DNA of 38,698 nt from Fidelibacterota bacterium UBA7300 (GTDB taxonomy: Bacteria; Fidelibacterota; Marinisomatia; Marinisomatales; UBA2128). The position numbers and the translations under genes were made by a program. The stretch spans positions 1,993-40,690 of the forward strand of contig DKQU01000009.1 of NCBI GenBank assembly GCA_002471865.1. The letters run 5' to 3'. This document shows positions 8,784 through 16,767 of this stretch, in pieces. The notes under the pieces were generated by a model. That model saw only the letters and a program-made list of their open reading frames with translations. It had not been told where the DNA came from and made no database searches. Position 1 is the first letter of the stretch, and every line of letters begins with the position of its first letter.

Positions 8784-10741
8784 TTATTGGATCAATTTTT
8801 CTTTTAAATATTCTTTTTTCACAGGGATTTTTACATGTCGAAAACGGGAATATTGTTGATGGTGAAGGTAGTCCAGTTATTTTAAAGGGTTTGGGTTTAG
8901 GCGGGTGGTTAGTTCCAGAAGGTTATATGCTCAACATACCAGGATATGGTTCACCCACGGAGATCGAAAATAAAATTGAAGCTTTACTTGGGGCTGATCT
9001 CGCAGCAGAATTTTGGGTTCTTTATCATGAAAATTATGTAGCACAAGCGGATATTGATCAGATTGCAGAATGGGGATTTAATTCTATTCGAATCCCATTT
9101 CATTACAAACAATTTTCACCATTACCAGGTGAAGTAAATCAATTTGGGTATGATATCATTGATTCACTTTTGTCATGGTGTGCACCTTATAACATGCATA
9201 TTATTTTGGATATGCATTGTGCTCCCGGTGGACAAAATAATGGCGAGATTAGTGACAGTGATGGTGTGGCTCGCTTATGGCTTGAGGATGGATATAAAGA
9301 GCATACCATTGAGATTTGGCATTCCATTGCTGAATATTATGCCGATGAGACCCTAATCGGTGGATATGATCTCATTAACGAACCTGTATTACCCGATGGA
9401 ATCAGCAGCGAAGATTTAAGAGAGTTGTACATTGACATTACCAATTCGATCCGGGAAGTAGATACAAACCATCTTCTCTTTATTGAAGGGAATTGGTATG
9501 GTACTGATTTCACTTCCTTGACGCCGCCGTGGGATGACAATATGTCCTATTCCTTTCATAAATACTGGAATGATGTAACGCAGGGCACCATCCAATATTT
9601 AATTAACATGAGCAATACTTATAATATTCCACTTTGGTTGGGTGAAACAGGGGAGAACTCAAATCACTGGGGATATGAAGTCATGCAACTTTGCGAATCA
9701 AATGATATAGGGTGGAACTGGTGGACTCATAAAAAACTGGAAAAAATAACAAGCCCGCTTTCAGCCATTATTACACCTCAATATCAGGATATTCTTGATT
9801 ACTGGAACGGTAACGGAAGCGAGCCAAGTACAGAATATGCCCAGGCTGCCCTGTTTGGTATGGCTATCAACTTAGCTATAGAAAATTGTGAATCCAGGCC
9901 GGGTGTTATTCCTGCACTAATGGACTCAACATATGGTGAATCACCCGTTCCTGTAACAGCTCATTCCATACCGGGAACAATCGCAGCGGTTGATTATGAT
10001 ATTGGTGCGCGAAATGTTGCCTACACTGATGTAGATTATATGAATACTGGAAACGGTGGTTATAATTGGGGTTGGTCCTACAGAAATGATGGTGTTGATA
10101 TTGAAGCTAACGGCGATGAAAATGGTCTACCCTATAATGTGGGCTGGACCGCTGTTGGTGAGTGGATCGGCTATACCATAGAAGATGTGACTGCCGGTAC
10201 TTACGATTTACTGGTCAGGGTATCCAGCAATGTAGACGGCGGGATTTTCTTCCTGGAACTCAATGGAACCAATTTAGGCGTTTTTTCTGTACCACATACC
10301 GGTGGCTGGTGGGCTTGGGAAACGATGACTATCCCAGATGTAATTATTGGTGATGAACCGCAATACCTGAAACTAATGACTGTCCAGGAAGGTTACAATA
10401 TTGAAGGGTTCACTTTTAGCGAAACAGCTAATTCTGGAGATGACGGAAGCGAAGAACTCATTCCCAAATCTTTTACACTGGGGAATTATCCGAATCCATT
10501 TAATTCTCAAACCACGATTTTCTATGATGCTCCATTAACCACTGATGTAAATCTAAGTATCTATGATATCAACGGCGTACAAGTAAAAAGGCTTTATTCC
10601 GGGTTAAGTAGTATTGGGGAAAACAAATTTATTTGGAATGGGGTTAATGATTTAGGTATGTTAGTGAGTTCTGGTGTCTACTTCTACCGACTTGAAGGCA
10701 ATGATTTTGTGCGAACCAGAAAAATGGTTCTAGTCAAATAA
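8774..10741 (+). CDS. Secreted GH5 beta-glucanase with CBM6-like domain and T9SS tail
   Basis: ATG at 8774 is chosen because AAGGAG lies 8 bases upstream (8760-8765) and it yields a clean signal peptide ending near LFSQG; GTG at 8765 would overlap that site. Residues ~18-340 are a GH5 TIM barrel: LKGLGLGGWLVPEGY, FNSIRIPFHY, acid/base E203 in LINEPVL and nucleophile E291 in WLGETGEN. Residues ~385-545 look like CBM6 (DYDIGARNVAY ... VGWTAVGEWIGYTI). A YPNPFN-type T9SS tail ends in RKMVLVK. GH5 includes endo- and exo-acting beta-1,3- and beta-1,4-glucanases; the operon suggests a beta-glucan substrate, but linkage specificity cannot be read from sequence. It is the last gene of the operon. Confidence 0.88.
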   Translation: MRIIIGSIFLLNILFSQGFLHVENGNIVDGEGSPVILKGLGLGGWLVPEGYMLNIPGYGSPTEIENKIEALLGADLAAEFWVLYHENYVAQADIDQIAEWGFNSIRIPFHYKQFSPLPGEVNQFGYDIIDSLLSWCAPYNMHIILDMHCAPGGQNNGEISDSDGVARLWLEDGYKEHTIEIWHSIAEYYADETLIGGYDLINEPVLPDGISSEDLRELYIDITNSIREVDTNHLLFIEGNWYGTDFTSLTPPWDDNMSYSFHKYWNDVTQGTIQYLINMSNTYNIPLWLGETGENSNHWGYEVMQLCESNDIGWNWWTHKKLEKITSPLSAIITPQYQDILDYWNGNGSEPSTEYAQAALFGMAINLAIENCESRPGVIPALMDSTYGESPVPVTAHSIPGTIAAVDYDIGARNVAYTDVDYMNTGNGGYNWGWSYRNDGVDIEANGDENGLPYNVGWTAVGEWIGYTIEDVTAGTYDLLVRVSSNVDGGIFFLELNGTNLGVFSVPHTGGWWAWETMTIPDVIIGDEPQYLKLMTVQEGYNIEGFTFSETANSGDDGSEELIPKSFTLGNYPNPFNSQTTIFYDAPLTTDVNLSIYDINGVQVKRLYSGLSSIGENKFIWNGVNDLGMLVSSGVYFYRLEGNDFVRTRKMVLVK

Positions 10742-10874
10742 CCCCGGCTTAATAATTCATTATGAAAAGCCAATCCCTGTTTTTACCTAATAAGTGACTT
10801 CTTCGAAAAGATTATCTTAGCCCTGGCGTGGTTTTACCTTTTTACACCGTTAACTGATTTTAGTTTGTGAAGTG

Positions 10875-11843
10875 CTACGGGGCTGTAATGGAAACTTTTA
10901 CTGCTAAGTGATCGGAGTAACCTCCCAGTAACTTGTTTCCCGCCCAGAAGCGATACGGATAGTGCCGGTAGTTACCTGACTGTTGGCGGTACTTCGGCAT
11001 GTCGAGTATTGCGGTAGATCCTTCTACTACGATGAGTCCTTCTTCCTGCATCAATCCCCGGCTGACGATAATCTGATCGATAATCTCATCTTCTCCGCGG
11101 TAAACGTAAGTGCCCACGTTGGGCTTGCTGATGAATGGGATCATGAGGTTTTGTAGTCGGAAAGCAGGATTTTCTGACCTGCGGGAGAGCAGGCTCTGGA
11201 CGTTATCATCCAACGGTTCTTCGTTCAGATCACCTATGATCACTATTTCTGCACTCGGGTCACCAGTTAAGATGTCCATTATATGCTTTCTGAGCAGAAT
11301 TGATGTCTCAGCCCGCTTCGGGATCGCCTGTTCTTTACCGCCATAATTTGAGGGCCAGTGGTTAACGAATATGTGGAGTTTTTCCCCGCCGAATTCACAA
11401 ATAGCATATAAAATATCACGGGTAAGTTTTCCGGAGGAAAGTCGATTAGCTATAGCTTTGGAATCCAGAACTGTCAGGACCTCCGGATCATACAAAAGTG
11501 CGCAGTCTATCCCTCTGCGGTCAGGAGATTCGTAATGAACAATGTTATAATTCCGACCGGTGAACTCCTTATTCAGCTCTTCCAGAACGAAGCGGTTCTC
11601 AACTTCGCATAGTCCTACTATGTCTGCATCCAGGTCAGCCAGTACTTCCGCACAGTGTTCCAGTTTCAGATCGTAAATTTTCTGTGTCACATCCTTTTTG
11701 CCACCTAAGGCAAATTCCTCATCGTTTTTTCGAGGATCATCCTCCAGATCAAAGAGGTTCTCCACATTCCAGAAAGCGACGGTAAGCGTATCGCTGGCTA
11801 CTAGGAGTAGTGGGCATAAGAGAGTAAGCAGTAATTTTTTCAT
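10875..11843 (-). CDS. Endonuclease/exonuclease/phosphatase-fold protein, secreted
   Basis: This 322-residue protein has a signal peptide (MKKLLLTLLCPLLLVASD) and the full set of EEP-fold motifs: FWNVENLFD near the start, CEVENR, FVNHWPS, IIGDLNEEP and the terminal SDHLAV. Family members are metal-dependent phosphodiesterases that cut nucleic acids or phospho-sugars/lipids. With a signal peptide it would act in the periplasm or outside, for instance on extracellular DNA for phosphate or nucleotides. Its start codon overlaps the stop codon of the upstream TrpF-like gene (TAATG), so the two are translationally coupled. It converges on the GH5 gene with ~130 bp between, in which I see no clear terminator. 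Confidence 0.85.
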   Translation of the reverse strand: MKKLLLTLLCPLLLVASDTLTVAFWNVENLFDLEDDPRKNDEEFALGGKKDVTQKIYDLKLEHCAEVLADLDADIVGLCEVENRFVLEELNKEFTGRNYNIVHYESPDRRGIDCALLYDPEVLTVLDSKAIANRLSSGKLTRDILYAICEFGGEKLHIFVNHWPSNYGGKEQAIPKRAETSILLRKHIMDILTGDPSAEIVIIGDLNEEPLDDNVQSLLSRRSENPAFRLQNLMIPFISKPNVGTYVYRGEDEIIDQIIVSRGLMQEEGLIVVEGSTAILDMPKYRQQSGNYRHYPYRFWAGNKLLGGYSDHLAVKVSITAP

Positions 11844-12520
11844 TATGTTAAGTCCTCATTAAAAGCTTTTTGAGCATTTGAGATAAATTCGTTTACTTTG
11901 GAGAGATCGTTCCTCATCCCTCCGTTCTTGACACCCGTGTGTACATCTACTCCGGCAGGCTGTACTTCACGAATTGCTTCGGATACATTCCCGGCATGTA
12001 GCCCGCCCGCCAGGATAACAGGACGCTCAGACAGTTCCACCAATCTGTGGCTGACAGTCCAATCGTGAGTGAGACCCGTTGCTCCCATGGCACCGGTGGC
12101 GGAATCGTATGTGTCGGTGATGAAAGCGTCTACATGAGGTGAAAAGTACTCTACAGCCTCTTCCAGAAGAACGAGATTGTCCTCCCGGACCACCAGACTC
12201 TTGATGATAGATAAATGGTGTGCTGCCGTTTTTATACGAGCGATTTCTTTAGTCGGAATATCGCCATGAAGTTGCACCCACGTCACTCTCAAGTAGCTGC
12301 AGAACTCTATGATCTCATCAGCTTTGTCAAGATATGTGATCAATACTGGAGTCGCTTTATCTTTGAGAAAGTGAATAATCTCCTTTGCAGATGATTCTGA
12401 TAGATATGGGTTGTGTATATCTAGGCGGAGAGGGAATCCGATGGCATCCGCACCGGCAGAAACTATAATTTCGGCATCGGCGATATCGTGGACTCCGGCG
12501 ATCTGGATATAGTTTTTCAT
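11843..12520 (-). CDS. TrpF-like (phosphoribosylanthranilate isomerase family) barrel protein, catalytic Cys missing
   Basis: Starting from ATG at 12520 the protein is 225 residues, the usual TrpF size. It follows the TrpF plan: AGADAIGFPL, WVQLHGD, a mid-protein FITDTYD that would supply the catalytic Asp, PVILAGGLHAGNVSEAI and a phosphate-binding GVDVHTGVKNGG end. The N-terminal K-I-C-G motif, whose Cys is the general base, reads Q-I-A-G here, so isomerase activity is doubtful. No other trp genes are nearby. It probably belongs to a TrpF-like side branch of unknown function. A longer TTG start (12577) would run into the divergent HAD promoter region, so I reject it. A TTGACG-19-TAAATT promoter ends 7 bases before this ATG. 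Confidence 0.78.
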   Translation of the reverse strand: MKNYIQIAGVHDIADAEIIVSAGADAIGFPLRLDIHNPYLSESSAKEIIHFLKDKATPVLITYLDKADEIIEFCSYLRVTWVQLHGDIPTKEIARIKTAAHHLSIIKSLVVREDNLVLLEEAVEYFSPHVDAFITDTYDSATGAMGATGLTHDWTVSHRLVELSERPVILAGGLHAGNVSEAIREVQPAGVDVHTGVKNGGMRNDLSKVNEFISNAQKAFNEDLT

Positions 12521-12527
12521 AGGAATC

Positions 12528-12558
12528 AATTTATGGAATTTAACCTGTGAAGCGTCAA
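12528..12558 (-). promoter_or_regulatory. Predicted sigma70-type promoter for the trpF-like/EEP genes
   Basis: On the minus strand TTGACG (12553-12558) and TAAATT (12528-12533) are separated by 19 bases. The -10 box ends 7 bases before the ATG at 12520, so the mRNA would be leaderless or nearly so. No Shine-Dalgarno site is present, which agrees. The 19-base spacer is one or two longer than ideal. Confidence 0.4.
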
Positions 12559-12588
12559 TGGACAGTATTAAACTCACATCTCAACCTT

Positions 12589-13245
12589 ATGGAAGCGACA
12601 AGATATAAGCACATCATCTGGGACTGGAACGGTACACTGCTGGACGACGCCTGGCTCTGCGTGGATATTATGAACGTCGTTCTCTCTCGCCGGAAAATGC
12701 CGGTCATTTCCCTTCGACAATATCAGGAGCTGTTCGATTTTCCAGTTGTTGACTACTACGTGAGGTTGGGTTTTGATTTTGAAAAAGAGTCATTTGAGAT
12801 TGTTGGAACGGAGTTCATCGATTACTATGAAGAACGACGACATGAAGCACCATTGCAGAAAGAAGTTAAGGCGGTGCTGAGGACCGTTCGTGAAGCAGGG
12901 ATTACGCAGTCGCTTCTCTCCGCCTACAAGCAGAGTACACTCAACGAACTGGTGGCGTATCATCGGTTGAACGACTACTTCCTAATGGTAATGGGCCTGG
13001 ATAATCACTACGCTCACAGCAAAGTCGAGATCGGTAAAGCGTGGATGAACGAGCTGCACTACGGGCCTCACGAAGTTCTCTTCATTGGTGATACCGTTCA
13101 CGATCATGAAGTGGCGGAGGCAATCGGAGCTGACTGTCTGCTGGTTACCAGCGGTCATCACCGTCGTGAAAAACTTGAAGAATGCGGTGTGCCCGTTTTA
13201 AGTTCTATCTGTGATGTGGTGGATTTTGCTGTGATGAAATATTGA
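12589..13245 (+). CDS. HAD-superfamily hydrolase (phosphoglycolate phosphatase-like)
   Basis: Starting from ATG at 12589 (219 residues), the N-terminus holds HAD motif I as WDWNGTLLDD: nucleophile D12, with Asn in the usual second-Asp position, a variant common in one PGP-like subfamily. A cap region follows, then motif II (SLLSAYKQ), a Lys region (HSKVEIGKAW) and motif IV (FIGDTVHDHEVAEAIG). It is a cytoplasmic phosphatase of unknown small-molecule substrate. GTG at 12547 is possible but would add an atypical extension over the opposite promoter. The cold-shock gene follows after 10 bp, so the two are probably co-transcribed. Confidence 0.85.
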   Translation: MEATRYKHIIWDWNGTLLDDAWLCVDIMNVVLSRRKMPVISLRQYQELFDFPVVDYYVRLGFDFEKESFEIVGTEFIDYYEERRHEAPLQKEVKAVLRTVREAGITQSLLSAYKQSTLNELVAYHRLNDYFLMVMGLDNHYAHSKVEIGKAWMNELHYGPHEVLFIGDTVHDHEVAEAIGADCLLVTSGHHRREKLEECGVPVLSSICDVVDFAVMKY

Positions 13246-13255
13246 GGATAGTACG

Positions 13256-13459
13256 ATGAAACAAGGTACAGTAAAAGAATACGACAGATACAAAGGGTTC
13301 GGATTTATCACAGGAGATGACGGCGAGGATTACTTTGTCCATGCACGGGGCTTGAGAGTGGATCTTCAAGATCGAGGATTGCGGCCGGGTCAGCGAGTAG
13401 CATTCGATGTGGATTTCGACATGAAGGGTGATAAAGCCGTGAATGTGAGACCAAAATGA
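13256..13459 (+). CDS. Cold-shock-domain protein (CspA-like)
   Basis: The 67-residue protein is a single cold-shock domain with RNP1 (KGFGFI), RNP2 (DYFVHA) and the usual GTVK start. It would bind single-stranded RNA/DNA as an RNA chaperone. GAGGAT about 8 bases before the ATG supports the start. It lies 10 bp behind the HAD gene and converges on the LD-carboxypeptidase gene. The loop after RNP2 (GLRVDLQDRGLRPGQ) is slightly divergent from E. coli CspA but family-typical in length. Confidence 0.92.
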   Translation: MKQGTVKEYDRYKGFGFITGDDGEDYFVHARGLRVDLQDRGLRPGQRVAFDVDFDMKGDKAVNVRPK

Positions 13460-13484
13460 CCAAGGCCCTCGCTGGCGGATTTAG

Positions 13485-14429
13485 TCAGCTTACCGCAGGT
13501 TCCAACAGTTTAAGCGAAACGTAACTATCATCAGCCTCAAGGCGGGTCGGGATACCCAGCGGAAGTGTAGCCAAGTGACGGCCGTGACCGCACGGGAAGT
13601 TGGAGACAATGGGATAATCGCCATCTCCGCACACATCCATCACAATTTCATCTATAGATTTTCCAAATGGAATCTCTTCATCCTCGATGTTGATCATCTG
13701 TCCCACAATGATTCCGGCGATCCTGTCGAGTTTTCCGGCTCGCTTCAGCTGTAGCAGATCCCGGTCAATACGGTAGAATTTCTCATCCACGTCCTCTACG
13801 AATAGAATTGTCCCTTCCGTATCAAAATCCCAGCGAGTGCCGATCATTTTAGAAAGTAGAGTCAAGTTTCCGCCGAAGAGTTGACCGGTTACTTCGCCTG
13901 TTCGCAAGACTGTTGGCTGCAGTTCATTGGGAAACTCCAGTTTAGAAGGGTCATCACCACTGAGGACGGACAATAGATTGTTCAGTGTAAAGGGGTCTGC
14001 GGACTTCTCGAAGTTCCACAGCATGGGACCGTGGAAAGTAGTAAGTCCGCACTCTTTCTGTATAGCGCAGTGGAGGGCTGTGATATCGCTGAAGCCGACA
14101 AAAATTTTGGGATTGTCTCGAATGATCGAGTAGTCGAGTCCATCCGTAACACGGATTGAACCGTAACCACCCCGGGCACAGATGATAGCATCAATCTCAG
14201 GATCGGCAAAAAGCTCTTCCAGTTCACGAATCCGTTCTTCCGTGGATCCAGCATACTGATTCTCTCGGAGATGACATGCTGGCCCGAATTTCACCATGTA
14301 TCCTGCATCAGTCAAAACTTGAGCTGCAGTTCCGAGCTTATCCTTGGTCGTCCACCTTGCCGGTGAGGCGATACCGATGGTGTCTCCGCTTGGAAGTCGA
14401 GGCGGTTTTATAATACTATTCAATCTCAA
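13485..14429 (-). CDS. LD-carboxypeptidase (peptidase family S66, LdcA-like)
   Basis: This 314-residue protein has the S66 catalytic set at the expected places: Ser114 in GFSDITAL, Glu212 in LFVEDVDE and His282 in PCGHGRH (LdcA of Pseudomonas: 115/217/285). It also shows ARGGYGS and HGPML. The enzyme removes the terminal D-Ala from murein tetrapeptides in the cytoplasm during cell-wall recycling; the lack of a signal peptide fits. The start is TTG at 14429, overlapping the end of the truncated amidase frame by 14 bp, so translation is probably coupled. It is the last gene of a minus-strand operon with M23 and GHL10 genes, all cell-wall related. Confidence 0.9.
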   Translation of the reverse strand: MRLNSIIKPPRLPSGDTIGIASPARWTTKDKLGTAAQVLTDAGYMVKFGPACHLRENQYAGSTEERIRELEELFADPEIDAIICARGGYGSIRVTDGLDYSIIRDNPKIFVGFSDITALHCAIQKECGLTTFHGPMLWNFEKSADPFTLNNLLSVLSGDDPSKLEFPNELQPTVLRTGEVTGQLFGGNLTLLSKMIGTRWDFDTEGTILFVEDVDEKFYRIDRDLLQLKRAGKLDRIAGIIVGQMINIEDEEIPFGKSIDEIVMDVCGDGDYPIVSNFPCGHGRHLATLPLGIPTRLEADDSYVSLKLLEPAVS

Positions 14430-14628
14430 TGTTACTGTTGGCGATGTATTCCCGTTCGGAGAGCGACAGATTGATCTCCTTTTCCGCTAATCCCGTAGGT
14501 CTCACGGCTCTAGAAGTTTTACCGCCATGACCTGGATCAAGACAGAAGGAGACGCCAGAGAAATCCTGTCCGCTGAATAGCGATATAATCAACACTGAGA
14601 GATAAAGTGATATCTTAATATGATTCAT
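14416..14628 (-). pseudogene. Truncated N-acetylmuramoyl-L-alanine amidase (Amidase_3) N-terminus
   Basis: The frame encodes 70 residues: a signal peptide (to about SLFSGQ), then FCLDPGHGG and GLAEKEINLSLS. These match the start of Amidase_3/CwlD-type zinc amidases, including the first zinc-ligand His and the Glu of GLAEKEIN. The similarity stops near 14461 and the frame ends inside the start of the LD-carboxypeptidase gene. The remaining ~130 residues of the catalytic domain, including the other zinc ligands, are absent. It lies 4 bp after the M23 gene. The likeliest reading is an internal deletion that left the 5' end fused next to an intact LD-carboxypeptidase. A translated remnant may still serve to couple translation. 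Confidence 0.7.
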
Positions 14629-14632
14629 AAGA

Positions 14633-16756
14633 TTACTTCAGCAGCAACAGTTTTCTGGTCAACTGAAATGTTTCTCCACTGCCTAAAGGGTTAAACTCAC
14701 CTTTTAGCAAATAGACTCCACTGGCTGCTTCATCTCCATTCCAGTTGAATTTATACTCTCCACTCTCAACTTTACTATTCACCAGTTCATCTACCTCCCG
14801 TCCAAGGATGTCATGGGCAGTCACCCTAATTTTGCCGTTTGTTGGTAAATTGAAACGGATGGTAGTGCTGGAGTTAAAAGGGTTGGGATAGGCATCTATT
14901 GAGAAGTGGTTTGGGAGAGAAGGTTCTTCTGAAACTTGCAAATCTTCCAGGAGCCACTGAGTGATTTCCACCATCAGTTCATCATCCGGTTCCGGGCCAA
15001 ATAGCATCTCCGGGGGTGGGGTAGTATACAGGAACTGATATGCCTGCACGCCGAATGAGTGTCCTTCACTATCTTCCAAAATAGTAGATCCAATGAATGG
15101 ATCTATTTCAGCAGTGTTTATGGAATCCAATACATACCACGAAGTGTCTATCTGGAACGTTTGTCCCCAGAAACCAGTCATTTCATCTGGGGTAGCAGTT
15201 GATGGACCGGCAGAAAGACTCAGTTCCTCCAAATACAACTGACCCAAGGAATCGGAACTGAAACCCTCTAAGAGACGGCTACCAATCAGCCATGTGCCGT
15301 TGAAAAAGTCTCGTAATTGTTGTGTTAGCGAAGACGGTAGAGGATCAGCATCATCCAGAGTATAGATAATCTTTCCCTCATGTAAAAAATAAGTGGTATC
15401 CAGTTCGAATAGATCGTCGTTAACCGTTTCAAACGGGAAACCAATTCTGTCCAACCTTTGACCAAGCAGCGCCACAAAAGGGTGGGATGATTCAGTCCAT
15501 ACACCGTCTGTTCCGTCAAAAGCATCAACAATGACCAATGGTAAATTGGAGTCTCCCAACCGTAGCCCGTAAATGTCCGATTGTTCACTCTCATTTGGAA
15601 AAGGAGCATTGTCCACCGCCGTCAATTTGAAGTAGATGACCAAGTCCTGTGAGAAAGACGGAGCTATAAATTCAGAAGTGGTATCGGTCAGGACCGATTC
15701 ATCGTGATTGCTGGTCCAAGTTTCCATATCATAGCTGAAGTACAGACGATAACCAGCCAGGTCTTCTTCCGTGTTCGGCAGCCAGCGGATACTGAATCCC
15801 TCGCCTTCGCTTAGGACAGAGAGAAGAGTAGGTGCCGCTGGAGCTTCATTGTCCTGTTCAGTAACCTCGAATTCAACAGTCAAAGTGTCAATATTGTCTC
15901 TCGTATCCCAACAGAAAACTCTGGCGTTGTAGAATCCCTGCTCCCAATCGGTGACGTTCACGGATCCGTTATGGGTCAGGTGATTAGAAACGATGTAGTG
16001 ATACACGCTGGTGTTGGAGCCCTGGTGGAATACGTTGTGGACGTATGAATCGGTAGCCGGGATTTCATCAAACAGGTAGGGGAATCTAGGGCCTGCCACT
16101 ATGCTGTCATTCTGATCCACGATGTCGAAGCCAATCTTGTAGATACCGTTGTTCCCGCCGTAGGGACCCATGTCGGTTAGATCCGCAGACCGACTGACAA
16201 TATCCACCAGTCCGAATACACGATTATCAGTGAATTGGTTCGTAGTGCCGTCCTTAAAGAAGCGGATATTCATCACTTCGGGTTCGTAAGGGTCCTCGAA
16301 TGGATCCAGACCACCGCCATCCCGCAGGGCGTTAATCTCCGAACCAGGATATCCATCCTTGAAGTGGATGTGATTCCAGGAATTGGTCGTACCAAGGACA
16401 GTCTCAAAAGCGGTGACTTGATTACCCACAGAGAGTCCGGAGGCAGGATTTACATGTACATAAGCGTAACGTCCTACCCGAACCCAAGAGTTAATCCCGT
16501 AATCTGACGGCCAGCCGATGCTTGTGACAGTTCCATTAATAACAGAGTACACTTGGCCACCAGCAGATAGGTGCATGTCCACACCGTCGTGAAAGTGATC
16601 GATGGACCCGGATGTTCCTTCCCGGTTTTCGCAAAAAGTACCGTTGATCCAGTGCTGTTCGTCAAACGGTTCGCACGGCCAATTGTAGGAGTCAGCCCAA
16701 ATGAGCTGAAAACTTCCAGCAATAATAAAGATAGATGTTAATTTGAATCGGTTCAC
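14633..16756 (-). CDS. Secreted M23-like metallopeptidase domain protein with FN3, GATase-like domain and T9SS tail
   Basis: The start is GTG at 16756, followed by a signal peptide ending near IWAD. Residues ~50-135 carry the M23/LytM pattern: H56-D-G-V-D60, Y-V-H101 and H129-I-H131-F, i.e. the zinc ligands and catalytic His of cell-wall endopeptidases. Residues ~303-400 look like a fibronectin type III domain. Residues ~405-600 (VIVDAFDGTDG ...) resemble the glutamine-amidotransferase-like domain often labelled 'xanthan lyase' in Bacteroidetes amidases, also seen in the GH18 protein at 30608. A YPNPFN-type T9SS tail ends the 707 residues. It probably cleaves peptide cross-links in foreign or shed peptidoglycan outside the cell. 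Operon neighbours are cell-wall genes. Confidence 0.83.
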   Translation of the reverse strand: MNRFKLTSIFIIAGSFQLIWADSYNWPCEPFDEQHWINGTFCENREGTSGSIDHFHDGVDMHLSAGGQVYSVINGTVTSIGWPSDYGINSWVRVGRYAYVHVNPASGLSVGNQVTAFETVLGTTNSWNHIHFKDGYPGSEINALRDGGGLDPFEDPYEPEVMNIRFFKDGTTNQFTDNRVFGLVDIVSRSADLTDMGPYGGNNGIYKIGFDIVDQNDSIVAGPRFPYLFDEIPATDSYVHNVFHQGSNTSVYHYIVSNHLTHNGSVNVTDWEQGFYNARVFCWDTRDNIDTLTVEFEVTEQDNEAPAAPTLLSVLSEGEGFSIRWLPNTEEDLAGYRLYFSYDMETWTSNHDESVLTDTTSEFIAPSFSQDLVIYFKLTAVDNAPFPNESEQSDIYGLRLGDSNLPLVIVDAFDGTDGVWTESSHPFVALLGQRLDRIGFPFETVNDDLFELDTTYFLHEGKIIYTLDDADPLPSSLTQQLRDFFNGTWLIGSRLLEGFSSDSLGQLYLEELSLSAGPSTATPDEMTGFWGQTFQIDTSWYVLDSINTAEIDPFIGSTILEDSEGHSFGVQAYQFLYTTPPPEMLFGPEPDDELMVEITQWLLEDLQVSEEPSLPNHFSIDAYPNPFNSSTTIRFNLPTNGKIRVTAHDILGREVDELVNSKVESGEYKFNWNGDEAASGVYLLKGEFNPLGSGETFQLTRKLLLLK

Positions 16757-16767
16757 GGAATCAGTCC

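Noticed and set aside
10742..10874. Intergenic gap between the GH5 and EEP genes
   Set aside because: I looked for a terminator or RNA gene and found no convincing stem or conserved motif.
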